Below are positions 5,022-12,368 of a stretch of DNA of 27,288 nt, one piece after another (the stretch's first letter is position 1; the number at the start of each line of letters is the position of its first letter). The stretch lies in IMG/VR virus record IMGVR_UViG_3300047284_000355, positions 1 through 27,288 of that record. One strand, written 5' to 3'. The stretch is from a virus. The notes beneath the pieces were generated by a model. It did not search any database, was not told the origin of the DNA, and saw nothing but the letters and a program-made list of their open reading frames with translations. Both the position numbers and the translations under genes were made by a program.

Positions 5022-5596
5022 TGAAGTTGGGTCGATATAATTGCGCCACTGGATTGATTTCTGTGCTGTATCAGCATGGCGACTTGATTGTGCGAACATC
5101 AAGTATTTTGGATTGGAGTTTGGTCGATAAGCTCCAAAAGGAAAACTCGTTCGCAGTCGGATTTATTCAGGACACTATCTGGGAGAAGTATGTTTGGGGC
5201 GGTGAGCGCAACTTTATTGTTCTTATCTGCGAAAAAAATAACGATCCAGTTGGATATATATTGATTACTCCTGGTCATGGAGCCATGACATACGCAAAGA
5301 TTCAACAAATCGTTGTACGAAGTGATGCACGACGGCTTGATTATGGTACGGCTCTGCTCACTGTGGCACGCGATTTTTGCGAAACATTTTCGCTTCGTGG
5401 GTTTACTCTTCGATGTCGCACTGATTTAGAGAGTAATTATTTTTGGAGGGCATTGGGTTTTGTACAGTATGGAACGTGGCAAAAAGGAAAAGTTAATCAT
5501 GTTGGAATGAAAGCCAGCAATGATATTAACTTGTGGCGAATTGACTTGAACTCAAATCTGATAATGTTGCCATGCTTTATTGAGGAACAATCATGA
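5021..5596 (+). CDS. GNAT-family N-acetyltransferase (possible toxin partner)
   Basis: 191 residues. The ATG at 5021 overlaps the previous stop (TGATG); AGGAGG lies 7 bases upstream, so a GTG at 5018 is less likely. The central part shows the GNAT core: VGYILITPG (strand 4), IQQIVVRSDARRLDYGTALLTVA (strand and acetyl-CoA loop) and SNYFWRALGFVQYG (the N-x-x-x-x-F-[WY]-x-x-x-G-F motif of strand 5). The loop is degenerate at its first basic position (LDYGTA where R/Q-x-x-G-x-G/A is usual). The coding sequence is clearly AT-richer than its neighbours, a sign of separate ancestry. Substrates may be aminoacyl-tRNA if it is a toxin, or a host protein or small molecule. Confidence 0.75.
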   Translation: MKLGRYNCATGLISVLYQHGDLIVRTSSILDWSLVDKLQKENSFAVGFIQDTIWEKYVWGGERNFIVLICEKNNDPVGYILITPGHGAMTYAKIQQIVVRSDARRLDYGTALLTVARDFCETFSLRGFTLRCRTDLESNYFWRALGFVQYGTWQKGKVNHVGMKASNDINLWRIDLNSNLIMLPCFIEEQS

Positions 5597-7779
5597 CTCA
5601 ATCCACCGCAGAAGCGGTGCTGGCACGTCTCAGAGACATTGTAGAGGTCGGAGACGGTCGGTACCGCGCTAATTCCCCATATCGCCCAAACTCGGACTCA
5701 CAGAGCTTTGCATTGACCATCCACGGGCCAGAGCATGGCGTGTGGTTCGACCACGTCAGCCAGCAGAGTGGCACGCTGTATCAGCTCGCCAAGCACCTCG
5801 GCGTGGCACTGCCAGAGCAAGGCCCCGTCAGTGACACTAAGGCGGCGAAGACGTTCGAGCAGTTTGCGCAGGATCATGGCGTGGACGTGGCTGTGTATGA
5901 ACGGGCGGGGTGGCGGGCAACGACGTATCAGCGATTGCCCGCCATTGCGTTTGAGACAAAGACGGGAGTGCGCTACCGCCTGCTGTCGGGGTCAAGCAAG
6001 TACAAAAGCGTCATGGGGTATAAGCCGTGCTGGTATCGTCTTGACGAAGCCATCGCACTGGCCAAAGAAAAGAATGCGCCGCTCGTACTCTGTAATGGCG
6101 AAGCGTCCACCGTGCCCGCACAGGCTATGGGAGTGCCTGCAACGTGCGTTACGGGCGGAGCGGAACGTCAGATACCAGAAGCACTATTACAAGAGCTTAC
6201 AGAGGCGTACAGCGGCGATATTGTCATTGCGCTTGACTGCGACGAAAAGGGGCGTACATCGGCACGCAAGCTACACGCCCAGCTTAAGACGGTGGCCACG
6301 CTCCAGCCACGCATGGTTGACCTGAAGCTCGGCGACAAAGGCGACATCGCCGACTACCTGCGGTTGTGGTCGCCCGTTGATTTGTACGCCTTGCCAGACA
6401 TCGCCAAGCAAGAGTACATCACCGCCTTGCCACGCTCTATCACGGCGGCGGAGCTCCAACACGTCGAGGTGCCCCCACTCGAGTACCTGATTGACGAATT
6501 GATGGTGCCCGGGTGCTACCTGCTGGCAGGCGCACCGAAGAGCCGTAAAAGCTTCGTGGCTCTGCACATGGCCATCGCCATCGCATCGGGCGGAACCGTG
6601 TTTGGGCGGTTCAATGTGCCAAAGAAGTACGGCGTGTTGTACCTTGACTTGGAGATGAGCCAGAACTCTGTCTACCGCCGTGTGAAGACGATGATGCAGC
6701 AGGGTATGGTGTGGCCAAAGAATCTGCATTTCATGTTCAACGATGCTTGGACATTTCGTGGAGTCGAAGCCGGTGCGCACCTCGACAACTGGTTGGACGT
6801 GCATACCGACGTGCGAGTCGTAATCATCGACGTGCTTGCACAGTGGAAGGAGCCGGTTGACCCACGCACGCCTGTCTACACCGCCGACTACGATGCACTG
6901 AAGTTTATCCAGCGCATTGCTACACGGCGCAACATTGCCATCATCGTGGTGCACCATACGAACAAGTCGAAGATGAGCAAGGGCGACAACCCGTTCGATA
7001 AAATCAGCGGGTCAACTGGCATCCAAGGCGCGGTCGATGCCATGTGGCTCCTCGTGCGTGATCCTGAAAACCCCATGGCCACCACGTTGCAAATGACTGA
7101 CCGCAATATCTTTGACATTGACCGCGTTGACCTCATCTGGGACGACTACCTAGGATGTCACACCGTTGACCCACGAGCGAAGCTCCTGCAAGGCGCAACC
7201 GCAGAGCGCAAAGCGGTGTACCAAGCACTGGCGGATCATGGCGCCACGATGACTCCTGCAGAGCTTGCCAGCATCGTCGGGAAGAGCGATGCGAACGTAA
7301 AGAAGATGTTGTCACGGCTCGTACAAGACCAGCTCGTTGAGAAGGTGGGATATGGCCGGTATAAGACTATCCCTATTATAAATAACGGTTACTCTGGTTA
7401 CTCTGGTAATTCTAGTTACTCTGGTTACTCTGGTTACTCTATAGATGAGAGTAACCAAGAGAGTAATCAGAGAGTAACCGAAGAGTACCCAAGAGTAACC
7501 GGGAGTAACTCAAGAGTAACTACGGGGTTTGAGGCAATACAATCACCTAAACCCCCCAAGAGTAACCAGAGTAACCAATATTTGTATAGAGAGCACATCA
7601 TCAGAGAGCTGGGGCGCAAGGTTATATTGGAGAATGTGCTGATTCCAAGCTTTGCCAGTCGCATTGAATGGCCTGCGGTGCGTGCAGAACTGCAAGCCAT
7701 GGTCGACGCTGGAGAGCTTCGCAGTATATCGACGGCACGGGGTATTGCCTATCAAGTGGCATCGCTCGCCACATCGTAA
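5593..7779 (+). CDS. Bifunctional primase-helicase (TOPRIM + RecA-like hexameric helicase)
   Basis: 728 residues, ATG overlapping the previous stop. The N-terminal part (1-90) resembles the zinc-finger region of phage primases but lacks cysteines. A TOPRIM domain lies at about 160-225, with Glu in LCNGEAS and Asp pair in IALDCDEKG. A RepA/DnaB-like ATPase spans about 290-510: Walker A GAPKSRKS (313-320), Walker B VVIIDVL (409-415) and HHTNKS (454-459). A winged helix follows at 530-590 (MTPAELASIVGKSDANVKKMLSRL). Residues 599-660 are a low-complexity linker encoded by a 9-bp repeat array, followed by a second small helical domain. It should prime and unwind DNA at the phage fork. No DNA polymerase is present in the window, so a host or off-window polymerase is implied. 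Confidence 0.85.
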   Translation: MTQSTAEAVLARLRDIVEVGDGRYRANSPYRPNSDSQSFALTIHGPEHGVWFDHVSQQSGTLYQLAKHLGVALPEQGPVSDTKAAKTFEQFAQDHGVDVAVYERAGWRATTYQRLPAIAFETKTGVRYRLLSGSSKYKSVMGYKPCWYRLDEAIALAKEKNAPLVLCNGEASTVPAQAMGVPATCVTGGAERQIPEALLQELTEAYSGDIVIALDCDEKGRTSARKLHAQLKTVATLQPRMVDLKLGDKGDIADYLRLWSPVDLYALPDIAKQEYITALPRSITAAELQHVEVPPLEYLIDELMVPGCYLLAGAPKSRKSFVALHMAIAIASGGTVFGRFNVPKKYGVLYLDLEMSQNSVYRRVKTMMQQGMVWPKNLHFMFNDAWTFRGVEAGAHLDNWLDVHTDVRVVIIDVLAQWKEPVDPRTPVYTADYDALKFIQRIATRRNIAIIVVHHTNKSKMSKGDNPFDKISGSTGIQGAVDAMWLLVRDPENPMATTLQMTDRNIFDIDRVDLIWDDYLGCHTVDPRAKLLQGATAERKAVYQALADHGATMTPAELASIVGKSDANVKKMLSRLVQDQLVEKVGYGRYKTIPIINNGYSGYSGNSSYSGYSGYSIDESNQESNQRVTEEYPRVTGSNSRVTTGFEAIQSPKPPKSNQSNQYLYREHIIRELGRKVILENVLIPSFASRIEWPAVRAELQAMVDAGELRSISTARGIAYQVASLATS
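7387..7440. repeat. Six tandem 9-bp repeats (GGTTACTCT), left half of an iteron-like array
   Basis: Units start at 7387, 7396, 7405 (GGTAATTCT), 7414 (AGTTACTCT), 7423 and 7432. Because 9 is divisible by 3, they encode a repeated Tyr-Ser-Gly peptide within the primase-helicase. An AT-rich stretch precedes the array (7361-7386). The right half of the array carries the same unit in inverted orientation. Confidence 0.85.
7448..7576. repeat. Nine inverted copies (AGAGTAACC), right half of the iteron-like array
   Basis: Units begin at 7448, 7460, 7471, 7482, 7492, 7502, 7513, 7559 and 7568; most match AGAGTAACC and a few differ by one or two bases. The first seven are spaced 10-12 bases apart, about one helical turn, and fall in all three codon phases of the host gene. 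Selection is therefore more likely on DNA than on the peptide. This suggests repeated protein-binding sites such as an origin, operator or segregation site. Confidence 0.85.
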
Positions 7780-7795
7780 AAAATAGGAGTGACTT

Positions 7796-8062
7796 ATGCC
7801 CGAAATCACTGTTTATTCAAAGCTAGCAGCGCTAGCAGAGATTCAGCGCCAATACTACCAAGATGACCCTCAGCCTGTGCGCTACGGGGCGCATGTCTAC
7901 CGCATCGAGAACCTGGGACTGGACACGTCCGACGACGGCTGGTGTACGTGCTGCGACGTGTACCAAGCACTGCGAGACAGCACCGTCATCGCCATGTGGC
8001 CAACGTGGCACGACTGGGAAGACCACGGCATCGGCGAAGCGATACAAAGGGAGATTCTATGA
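7796..8062 (+). CDS. Hypothetical protein
   Basis: 88 residues; AGGAG precedes the ATG. Features are an N-terminal helix (YSKLAALAEIQRQYY), a CTCC cysteine pair near the middle (DDGWCTCCDVYQAL) and a Trp-rich acidic end. The two cysteines alone are insufficient for a zinc finger call. It sits right after the primase-helicase and overlaps the next gene, implying a replication-linked operon. No family is recognised. Confidence 0.65.
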   Translation: MPEITVYSKLAALAEIQRQYYQDDPQPVRYGAHVYRIENLGLDTSDDGWCTCCDVYQALRDSTVIAMWPTWHDWEDHGIGEAIQREIL

Positions 8063-8481
8063 CCACCACAGAGTGCCTTGTCTGCAAGGCTGATGCCGTG
8101 CAGCCCCCCTATCCTCAGCTCTGCATTACGTGCAAAGCGCACGGCATCAGCTGGGCCCTACGTCGGATTAGCGCGGAGTGCGACGCACTGTCTGCACAGT
8201 GGGGGAGCGCCGTGGCCGCACTGAGTGAGACCGAGCAAGTCCGCTTCACCAAGCTTCTCGAGGCGTGGAGCGACCTCACGTTGCCAGCGACGTACAGAGC
8301 CAAGCAAGAAGCATCGACCGCCTTTTGGAAGCGCGTCAATGCCACCATCGCCAAGGGCGACGCATTCGGCGATGCCGTGGCACGGTGGCGACAGCACCAG
8401 CGCCGTGACGGTGATCGGTTGGCACTGCGCATCCAGCAGGCATGGCTGGAACGTGATGGCCAAGGGGAGATGGATATATGA
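8059..8481 (+). CDS. Zinc-ribbon-containing hypothetical protein
   Basis: 140 residues. The ATG at 8059 overlaps the previous stop, with AAGGGAG upstream; earlier in-frame codons lie inside the preceding gene. Residues 6-25 hold two CxxC pairs (CLVCKA and CITCKA), a typical zinc ribbon. The rest is helical and basic/aromatic (WRQHQRRDGDRLALRIQQAWLERDG). A nucleic-acid or protein-binding adaptor in the replication operon is inferred. No family name is justified. Confidence 0.7.
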   Translation: MTTTECLVCKADAVQPPYPQLCITCKAHGISWALRRISAECDALSAQWGSAVAALSETEQVRFTKLLEAWSDLTLPATYRAKQEASTAFWKRVNATIAKGDAFGDAVARWRQHQRRDGDRLALRIQQAWLERDGQGEMDI

Positions 8482-9725
8482 GACCGAGCATCGTCAAAGA
8501 CCCGCACGTCGTCAAGCAAGTGCGAGCCATGCGCCTGCGTGGTGAGAGCGTGAATCAAATATCGCGCCGCCTCGGCATCTCACGCCCGACCGTGAGTAAG
8601 ATTGTCAAAAAGCACCGCATCACTCCGCTCAAGCAGACACCCGCATGGATGGAACGCCTAAGGGCGCGACGGCAGGAACTCCGCCAGCGCATCGCCGAGG
8701 CACCACGAAACGCACTGCCGTGGACAGCCAGCGAGGAGGCGTGGCTGATTGAGAATGCCAGCAACACCAACGCACAGCTCGCAGCGCTTCACCTTGGCCG
8801 CACCGACGAAGCCGTGCGCAAAAAAGCACAGCTGCTCGGCGCTGAGTTGCTGATTAGCACTAGCTGGACGAAAGACGAAGACGACTACCTGCGCAATTAC
8901 TTCGACCGCAAGAGCATCAAGGATATTGCCAAGCACCTCGACCGTGGCTATTACGGTGTGAGGAAGCGCATGATAGCGCTGGGCCTTGGCACCAAGCTCG
9001 ACCAAATCGATAATCGCATCACTGCGCAAGACATCGCCTTGCGCCTTGGCGTCGATGTGGACGCATCGCGCGAGTGGATGCGCCAGCAACGCCTTCCCTG
9101 TGAACTCATCGGGAAGTGGCTGGTCACCGATGAGGGAGCGGTCACCGAGTGGCTCGAATCGGGCAACATCTTGCGTGCCGATCGGGCGGCACTCGACTAC
9201 CGCGACCGCATCATGTACGACCGCGCAATTGCGGAGCACTACACCACGGCGTACCTGCGCTCACTCGATGTGCCCGCATTGTCGGCCATGAATCTTTACG
9301 TGCGCAACGAGGAGGGGCGGCGCCTTCTTCCGCAAGCACTCCGCACCGGCGTGGCCCCCAGTGCGGAGACGACGTACTACCGCAAGAGTGCCGTGTGGGC
9401 ATGGTGCTACTACGTGGGCCACGTCGTGCCCGAAACCATCGCCGACCCCGACCTCGCCGACGTGATGACCGCATGGCTCACGGAGTTTGTCACCACGCTG
9501 GAACTACGCAAGTACATTGCGAAACGAGAGCAAAACCATTGGGGGACAAACAAGGGATTCCCCCAGTCCGTCATTCGCAGTCGCGTATACAACCGCGCCG
9601 AGGTTGTGACATGGCTTCGTGCGCATGGCAAGCACGACATCGCCCACCGATTGACCCGTGGCGCTATCCTGTGCTACGATGACCTCATCAGAGACCGGCG
9701 GAGCCGGAGCAAGGGGGCGCAATGA
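8478..9725 (+). CDS. Multi-domain HTH/Myb-like DNA-binding protein
   Basis: 415 residues. Domain order: an N-terminal resolvase-type helix-turn-helix (about 8-45, VRAMRLRGESVNQISRRLGISRPTVSKIVKKH); two SANT/Myb-like repeats starting PWTASEEAWL (about 81-120) and SWTKDEDDYLRNYF (about 128-168), each with a second and third helix ending in an RKK or RKR motif; an excisionase-like winged HTH (about 181-227, ITAQDIALRLGV to DEGAVTEWLES); and a C-terminal helical region with another HTH-like segment near 370-395. Several DNA-binding units in one chain point to a transcription regulator or an origin/packaging-site binding factor. It could be the protein that recognises the repeat arrays, but nothing in the sequence proves that. 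Confidence 0.7.
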   Translation: MRPSIVKDPHVVKQVRAMRLRGESVNQISRRLGISRPTVSKIVKKHRITPLKQTPAWMERLRARRQELRQRIAEAPRNALPWTASEEAWLIENASNTNAQLAALHLGRTDEAVRKKAQLLGAELLISTSWTKDEDDYLRNYFDRKSIKDIAKHLDRGYYGVRKRMIALGLGTKLDQIDNRITAQDIALRLGVDVDASREWMRQQRLPCELIGKWLVTDEGAVTEWLESGNILRADRAALDYRDRIMYDRAIAEHYTTAYLRSLDVPALSAMNLYVRNEEGRRLLPQALRTGVAPSAETTYYRKSAVWAWCYYVGHVVPETIADPDLADVMTAWLTEFVTTLELRKYIAKREQNHWGTNKGFPQSVIRSRVYNRAEVVTWLRAHGKHDIAHRLTRGAILCYDDLIRDRRSRSKGAQ

Positions 9726-9997
9726 GACGCGCAGCCAAAGTCGATTTAAATCAGCGTGTCATCGTGGAAGCACTCCGCCGTGTCGGGGCGTCCGTCATCG
9801 ACCTGTCAGCGGTCGGCGATGGATGCCCCGATTTGCTCGTGGGATACCGTGGCCATACGTGGCTCATCGAGGTCAAGAGCGCACGGGGCAAGCTAACGCC
9901 TGCACAGAAAGTGAGGCATGCGGAGTGGAACGGCTTCCCCATCGCCGTGGTCAAGACGGTGGAGGAGGCGTGGCTGCTGATTGGTGCGGTGCGATGA
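9722..9997 (+). CDS. VRR-NUC-like / Holliday-junction-resolvase-type nuclease
   Basis: 91 residues; the ATG overlaps the previous stop and follows AAGGGGG. A PD-(D/E)xK core is visible: GDGCPDLLVGYRG (catalytic Asp after Pro) then WLIEVKSARGKLTPAQKVRHAEW (E-x-K). The layout fits VRR-NUC/phage resolvase-like nucleases of about 90-100 residues, which act on branched or nicked DNA during replication and packaging. The context beside replication genes fits. Confidence 0.85.
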   Translation: MRRAAKVDLNQRVIVEALRRVGASVIDLSAVGDGCPDLLVGYRGHTWLIEVKSARGKLTPAQKVRHAEWNGFPIAVVKTVEEAWLLIGAVR

Positions 9998-10221
9998 GCA
10001 TCCGCTGGCGGCGCACCATCGGGCGCTGGGAGTACTATCTATGGCTGGCCCCGTCCGGCAGGTATGAACTCTGTCGGACGATGCCAGACGATGCGGCGGA
10101 CGACGTGGTGGCACGAGGTCGCATCTACGGAGAGATGAGTGCCAGCGAGGTGCTGGCCTACGTCATAGAGGAGCTGAGGGAGATAGCTGATGAGATGGAG
10201 AAGACCGTTGAGCCACAGTGA
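9994..10221 (+). CDS. Hypothetical protein
   Basis: 75 residues; the ATG overlaps the TGA of the nuclease gene. It starts with an aromatic basic beta segment (IRWRRTIGRWEYYLWLAPSGRYEL) and ends in an acidic helix (SEVLAYVIEELREIADEMEKTVEP). No known motif is recognised. It shares the nuclease operon and is probably co-translated with it. Confidence 0.6.
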   Translation: MSIRWRRTIGRWEYYLWLAPSGRYELCRTMPDDAADDVVARGRIYGEMSASEVLAYVIEELREIADEMEKTVEPQ

Positions 10222-10324
10222 GACGGCCACATTAATTCTGCTGTGCTGTGCCAGCGCCGTGCTCGTCATCGTGACGACGGTGGGTGGCATCGTGGCCAAG
10301 CACTGGGGAGGCGATGATGAGTAA
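10208..10324 (+). CDS. Small membrane protein with a TTG start (38 aa)
   Basis: A TTG at 10208, with GGAG 7 bases upstream, opens a 38-residue frame ending in TAA at 10322-10324. Residues 6-31 are a hydrophobic helix (TLILLCCASAVLVIVTTVGGIV), followed by KHWGGDDE. It bridges the gap between the gene at 9994 and thyX with overlaps on both sides, as expected for a real coupled gene. The unusual start codon keeps confidence moderate. Confidence 0.5.
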   Translation: MSHSETATLILLCCASAVLVIVTTVGGIVAKHWGGDDE

Positions 10325-11015
10325 CTTTACGCAACGTTACATTGACGTGGACGATATGGGGCATGTCGAACTGATTGACGCCATGATCCTGCCAGCACTT
10401 GCTAAAGTGGACATGACAGCACGGGTCAGCATGGCCGGCGATGCCCAACCTCGCACGGACGATGAGCGGGCAAAGTTGGCCACGTATCTGGCGACGCATC
10501 ACCATATGTCACCGTTCCGCCACAGCGTGATTACTCTGTGTGTTGAAGCGCCCGAGTTCGTCGCCAGACAGTGGTACAAGCACATCATCGGCGCTGAGTA
10601 CGCCTTCAAAGACACTCCATGGAACGAAGTCAGCATGCGCTACGTAGTGACGGACGACGTGTATATGCCGAGTGAGTGGCACCGGCAGGCGCCCAAGAAA
10701 AAGCAGGGCGCCAGCGACGAGGTGCACGAGAATAGCGACGTGATGCGCATCGCCTACGAGGAAGCCGTGCGCACAGCGGTGCAGACGTACAATTTAATGA
10801 TTGAGTGTGGCGTGGCCAGAGAAGAAGCCCGCATGGTGCTCCCACTCAGCATCAAGACGCGCTTCTATTGGACCGCGTCGCTCCAAGCGCTGGCGCACTT
10901 CGTTGCGCTGCGTAGTGCGCCCGATGCGCAAAGCCATATCCGCCGCTATGCGGAAGCGGTGGAGGCAATCTGCGTGGAGCACTTCGCGACCGTGTGGGAG
11001 GTGCTCCGTGATTGA
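10317..11015 (+). CDS. thyX: FAD-dependent thymidylate synthase ThyX
   Basis: 232 residues from ATG 10317 (ATG 10314 is equally in frame; GGGGAGG precedes both). ThyX converts dUMP to dTMP with methylene-tetrahydrofolate, FAD and NADPH. Recognisable parts are the HMSPFRH motif (63-69), the ThyX signature in a spaced form RQWYKH (84-89) then WNEVSMRYV (102-110), and the C-terminal VLPLSIKTRFYWTASLQALAHFVALR (174-199). In the signature the usual Arg after KH is Ile (KHII), and an insertion separates it from WNE. Such spaced variants occur in phage ThyX, so activity is still expected. The phage also encodes dCTP deaminase, which supplies its substrate line. Confidence 0.9.
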   Translation: MSNFTQRYIDVDDMGHVELIDAMILPALAKVDMTARVSMAGDAQPRTDDERAKLATYLATHHHMSPFRHSVITLCVEAPEFVARQWYKHIIGAEYAFKDTPWNEVSMRYVVTDDVYMPSEWHRQAPKKKQGASDEVHENSDVMRIAYEEAVRTAVQTYNLMIECGVAREEARMVLPLSIKTRFYWTASLQALAHFVALRSAPDAQSHIRRYAEAVEAICVEHFATVWEVLRD

Positions 11016-11121
11016 AATGACCATCATGGCAGTAGCAGTATGCATCACCGTTGTATCATATGCGCTCCTCGTTGCCATCGGTGCCATAGCCTACAAGAAT
11101 TATCGGAGTCACAATGATTGA
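11008..11121 (+). CDS. Small single-pass membrane protein with a GTG start (37 aa)
   Basis: GTG at 11008, with GGGAGG at 10996-11001, runs to TGA 11119-11121 and overlaps the end of thyX. One hydrophobic helix (IMAVAVCITVVSYALLVAIGAIA) is followed by a short basic/polar tail YKNYRSHND. It is the second tiny membrane protein flanking thyX. It might act with the following exported lysozyme-like protein, but no function can be assigned. Confidence 0.55.
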   Translation: MIEMTIMAVAVCITVVSYALLVAIGAIAYKNYRSHND

Positions 11122-11554
11122 AATATTGCTCGGCCTCGTCTGTGCGTTGGGCATGTGCCACGTGGAGCACATCGCCATCACACCGGAAGCCGCCGCCGTG
11201 GCCACGTGCGAAAGCGGCGACACCGTCACGCTGGGCTCACTCGACTGGGGCGCTACCAACGTCAACATCGACGGCACGACGGACGGCGGGGCGTGGCAGA
11301 TTAATGACTACTGGATTTGGAACCCAGCCGATCGGTGGATGATGCGCCCCATCGCACAGCGCCTCGGCATGGTCAGCGACGATGTCCTGCGGGCATGGCC
11401 ACACATCGCCGACGCACCGCCCGCCGTGCAGTACGCCGCCTTCGAGGTGATATGGAGTGACGGCTATGGGTGGCAACATTGGTCAGCATCCAAGCCGTGC
11501 TGGGAGCAGTGGCTGGACATCGACGAGACAGGGAGGGCAACATGGCGCTACTAA
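11114..11554 (+). CDS. Lysozyme/transglycosylase-like exported protein
   Basis: 146 residues. The N-terminus (residues 1-22, IEILLGLVCALGM) looks like a signal peptide or membrane anchor. Then comes CESGD (32-36), with the likely catalytic Glu33, and TTDGGAWQIND (55-65), which matches the Glu...GxxQIN pattern of goose-type/SLT/Rpf-like muralytic folds. Trp-rich helices follow (YGWQHWSASKPCWEQW). It should cleave the glycan backbone of peptidoglycan. It is far from the amidase and holin genes and sits within the nucleotide-metabolism operon, so it may serve entry or act as a second lysin. The catalytic role is inferred from these motifs. Confidence 0.65.
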   Translation: MIEILLGLVCALGMCHVEHIAITPEAAAVATCESGDTVTLGSLDWGATNVNIDGTTDGGAWQINDYWIWNPADRWMMRPIAQRLGMVSDDVLRAWPHIADAPPAVQYAAFEVIWSDGYGWQHWSASKPCWEQWLDIDETGRATWRY

Positions 11555-12090
11555 ACGATAGGCAAATTCTGGAACGATGCTACGCACAGCGCATGATTGA
11601 GCCGTGCCAGATGCACAGCTCCCACGGCATCAGCCACGGCATCAGTAGCTTCGGCTACGATATGCGCGTGGCCACCGAGTGGACATGGTTCACTCAGCAC
11701 GCCACGGTGCTCGACCCCAAGCACGTCACGGAGTCGCAGGTGCATCGCGCGACGGCTGAGTCGATTACCATGCAGCCCGGTGACTTCGTGCTGTGCCGGA
11801 GCGTGGAGTACTTCCGCATTCCCGATGACATCATGGTGGTCGTGCTGGGCAAGTCGACGTACGCCCGCTGTGGCATCATCGTCAATGTGACTCCGCTCGA
11901 GCCCGGCTGGGAGGGCCATGTCACCATTGAGCTGAGCAACACCAACACGGTGCCCGTCAAAGTGTACGGCAACGAGGGCATTGCACAGTGCCTGTTCTAT
12001 CACGGCGACCGTCCGACGATTACGTACGCCGATCGGCGGGGCAAGTACCAAGGACAGCTGGGCGTGACGTTGCCAAGGAGCGGGGAATGA
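11542..12090 (+). CDS. dcd: dCTP deaminase
   Basis: 182 residues. The ATG at 11542 follows AGGGAGG and overlaps the previous gene by 13 bases; earlier in-frame codons sit inside that gene. dCTP deaminase converts dCTP to dUTP as a trimer of the dUTPase fold. Visible hallmarks are SSFGYDMRV (35-43), GKSTYARCG (103-111, with the Ser/Arg pair), PLEPGWEGHVTIELSNT (118-134, catalytic Glu130) and the C-terminal GKYQGQLG (167-174). Length is typical for the family. With ThyX downstream in the pathway, the phage can shift cytosine nucleotides toward dTTP. No separate dUTPase is seen here; host dUTPase or a bifunctional Dcd would close the gap. Confidence 0.9.
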   Translation: MALLNDRQILERCYAQRMIEPCQMHSSHGISHGISSFGYDMRVATEWTWFTQHATVLDPKHVTESQVHRATAESITMQPGDFVLCRSVEYFRIPDDIMVVVLGKSTYARCGIIVNVTPLEPGWEGHVTIELSNTNTVPVKVYGNEGIAQCLFYHGDRPTITYADRRGKYQGQLGVTLPRSGE

Positions 12091-12368
12091 TGATGCACTT
12101 CAACACGAAGCCACTCACTCTTGATGAAGTCATCGCCGAACACGGCGACCGCATTGTGCGTGTGCACTACAGCATCGACAGCGCCGACATGCTGCCAACA
12201 CTGGTAATCAAAGTAACGGACAGATATTTGACCACACTTCGCTACATCAATGCAAACAATCTCTGGCAACTCCAAGCCTACACGTTGGACGCATCAATCC
12301 ACGAGCCACGCAACGACGATGCGGTACGCCGTGTTCTTGATGTAGTGCGAAAGATGGGAGCACCATGA
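12087..12368 (+). CDS. Hypothetical protein
   Basis: 93 residues. Three consecutive in-frame ATGs lie at 12087, 12090 and 12093; AAGGAG at 12075-12080 best fits the first. The product is mixed alpha/beta with TLDEVIAEHGDRIVRVHYSIDS and ends in DDAVRRVLDVVRKMG. It contains no recognisable catalytic pattern. Overlaps with dcd and the methyltransferase show coupled translation. Confidence 0.6.
   Translation: MMMHFNTKPLTLDEVIAEHGDRIVRVHYSIDSADMLPTLVIKVTDRYLTTLRYINANNLWQLQAYTLDASIHEPRNDDAVRRVLDVVRKMGAP

Noticed and set aside
7387-7576. CRISPR array
   Set aside because: The repeats are only 9 bases, contiguous or 10-12 bases apart, with no spacers and no Cas genes.
10187-10200. Another CTGATGA that could be a third hammerhead core
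   Set aside because: It lies inside a coding region, with no GAAA partner, no cleavage triplet and no complementary stems at the required places. The CTGATGA at 19941 fails for the same reasons.
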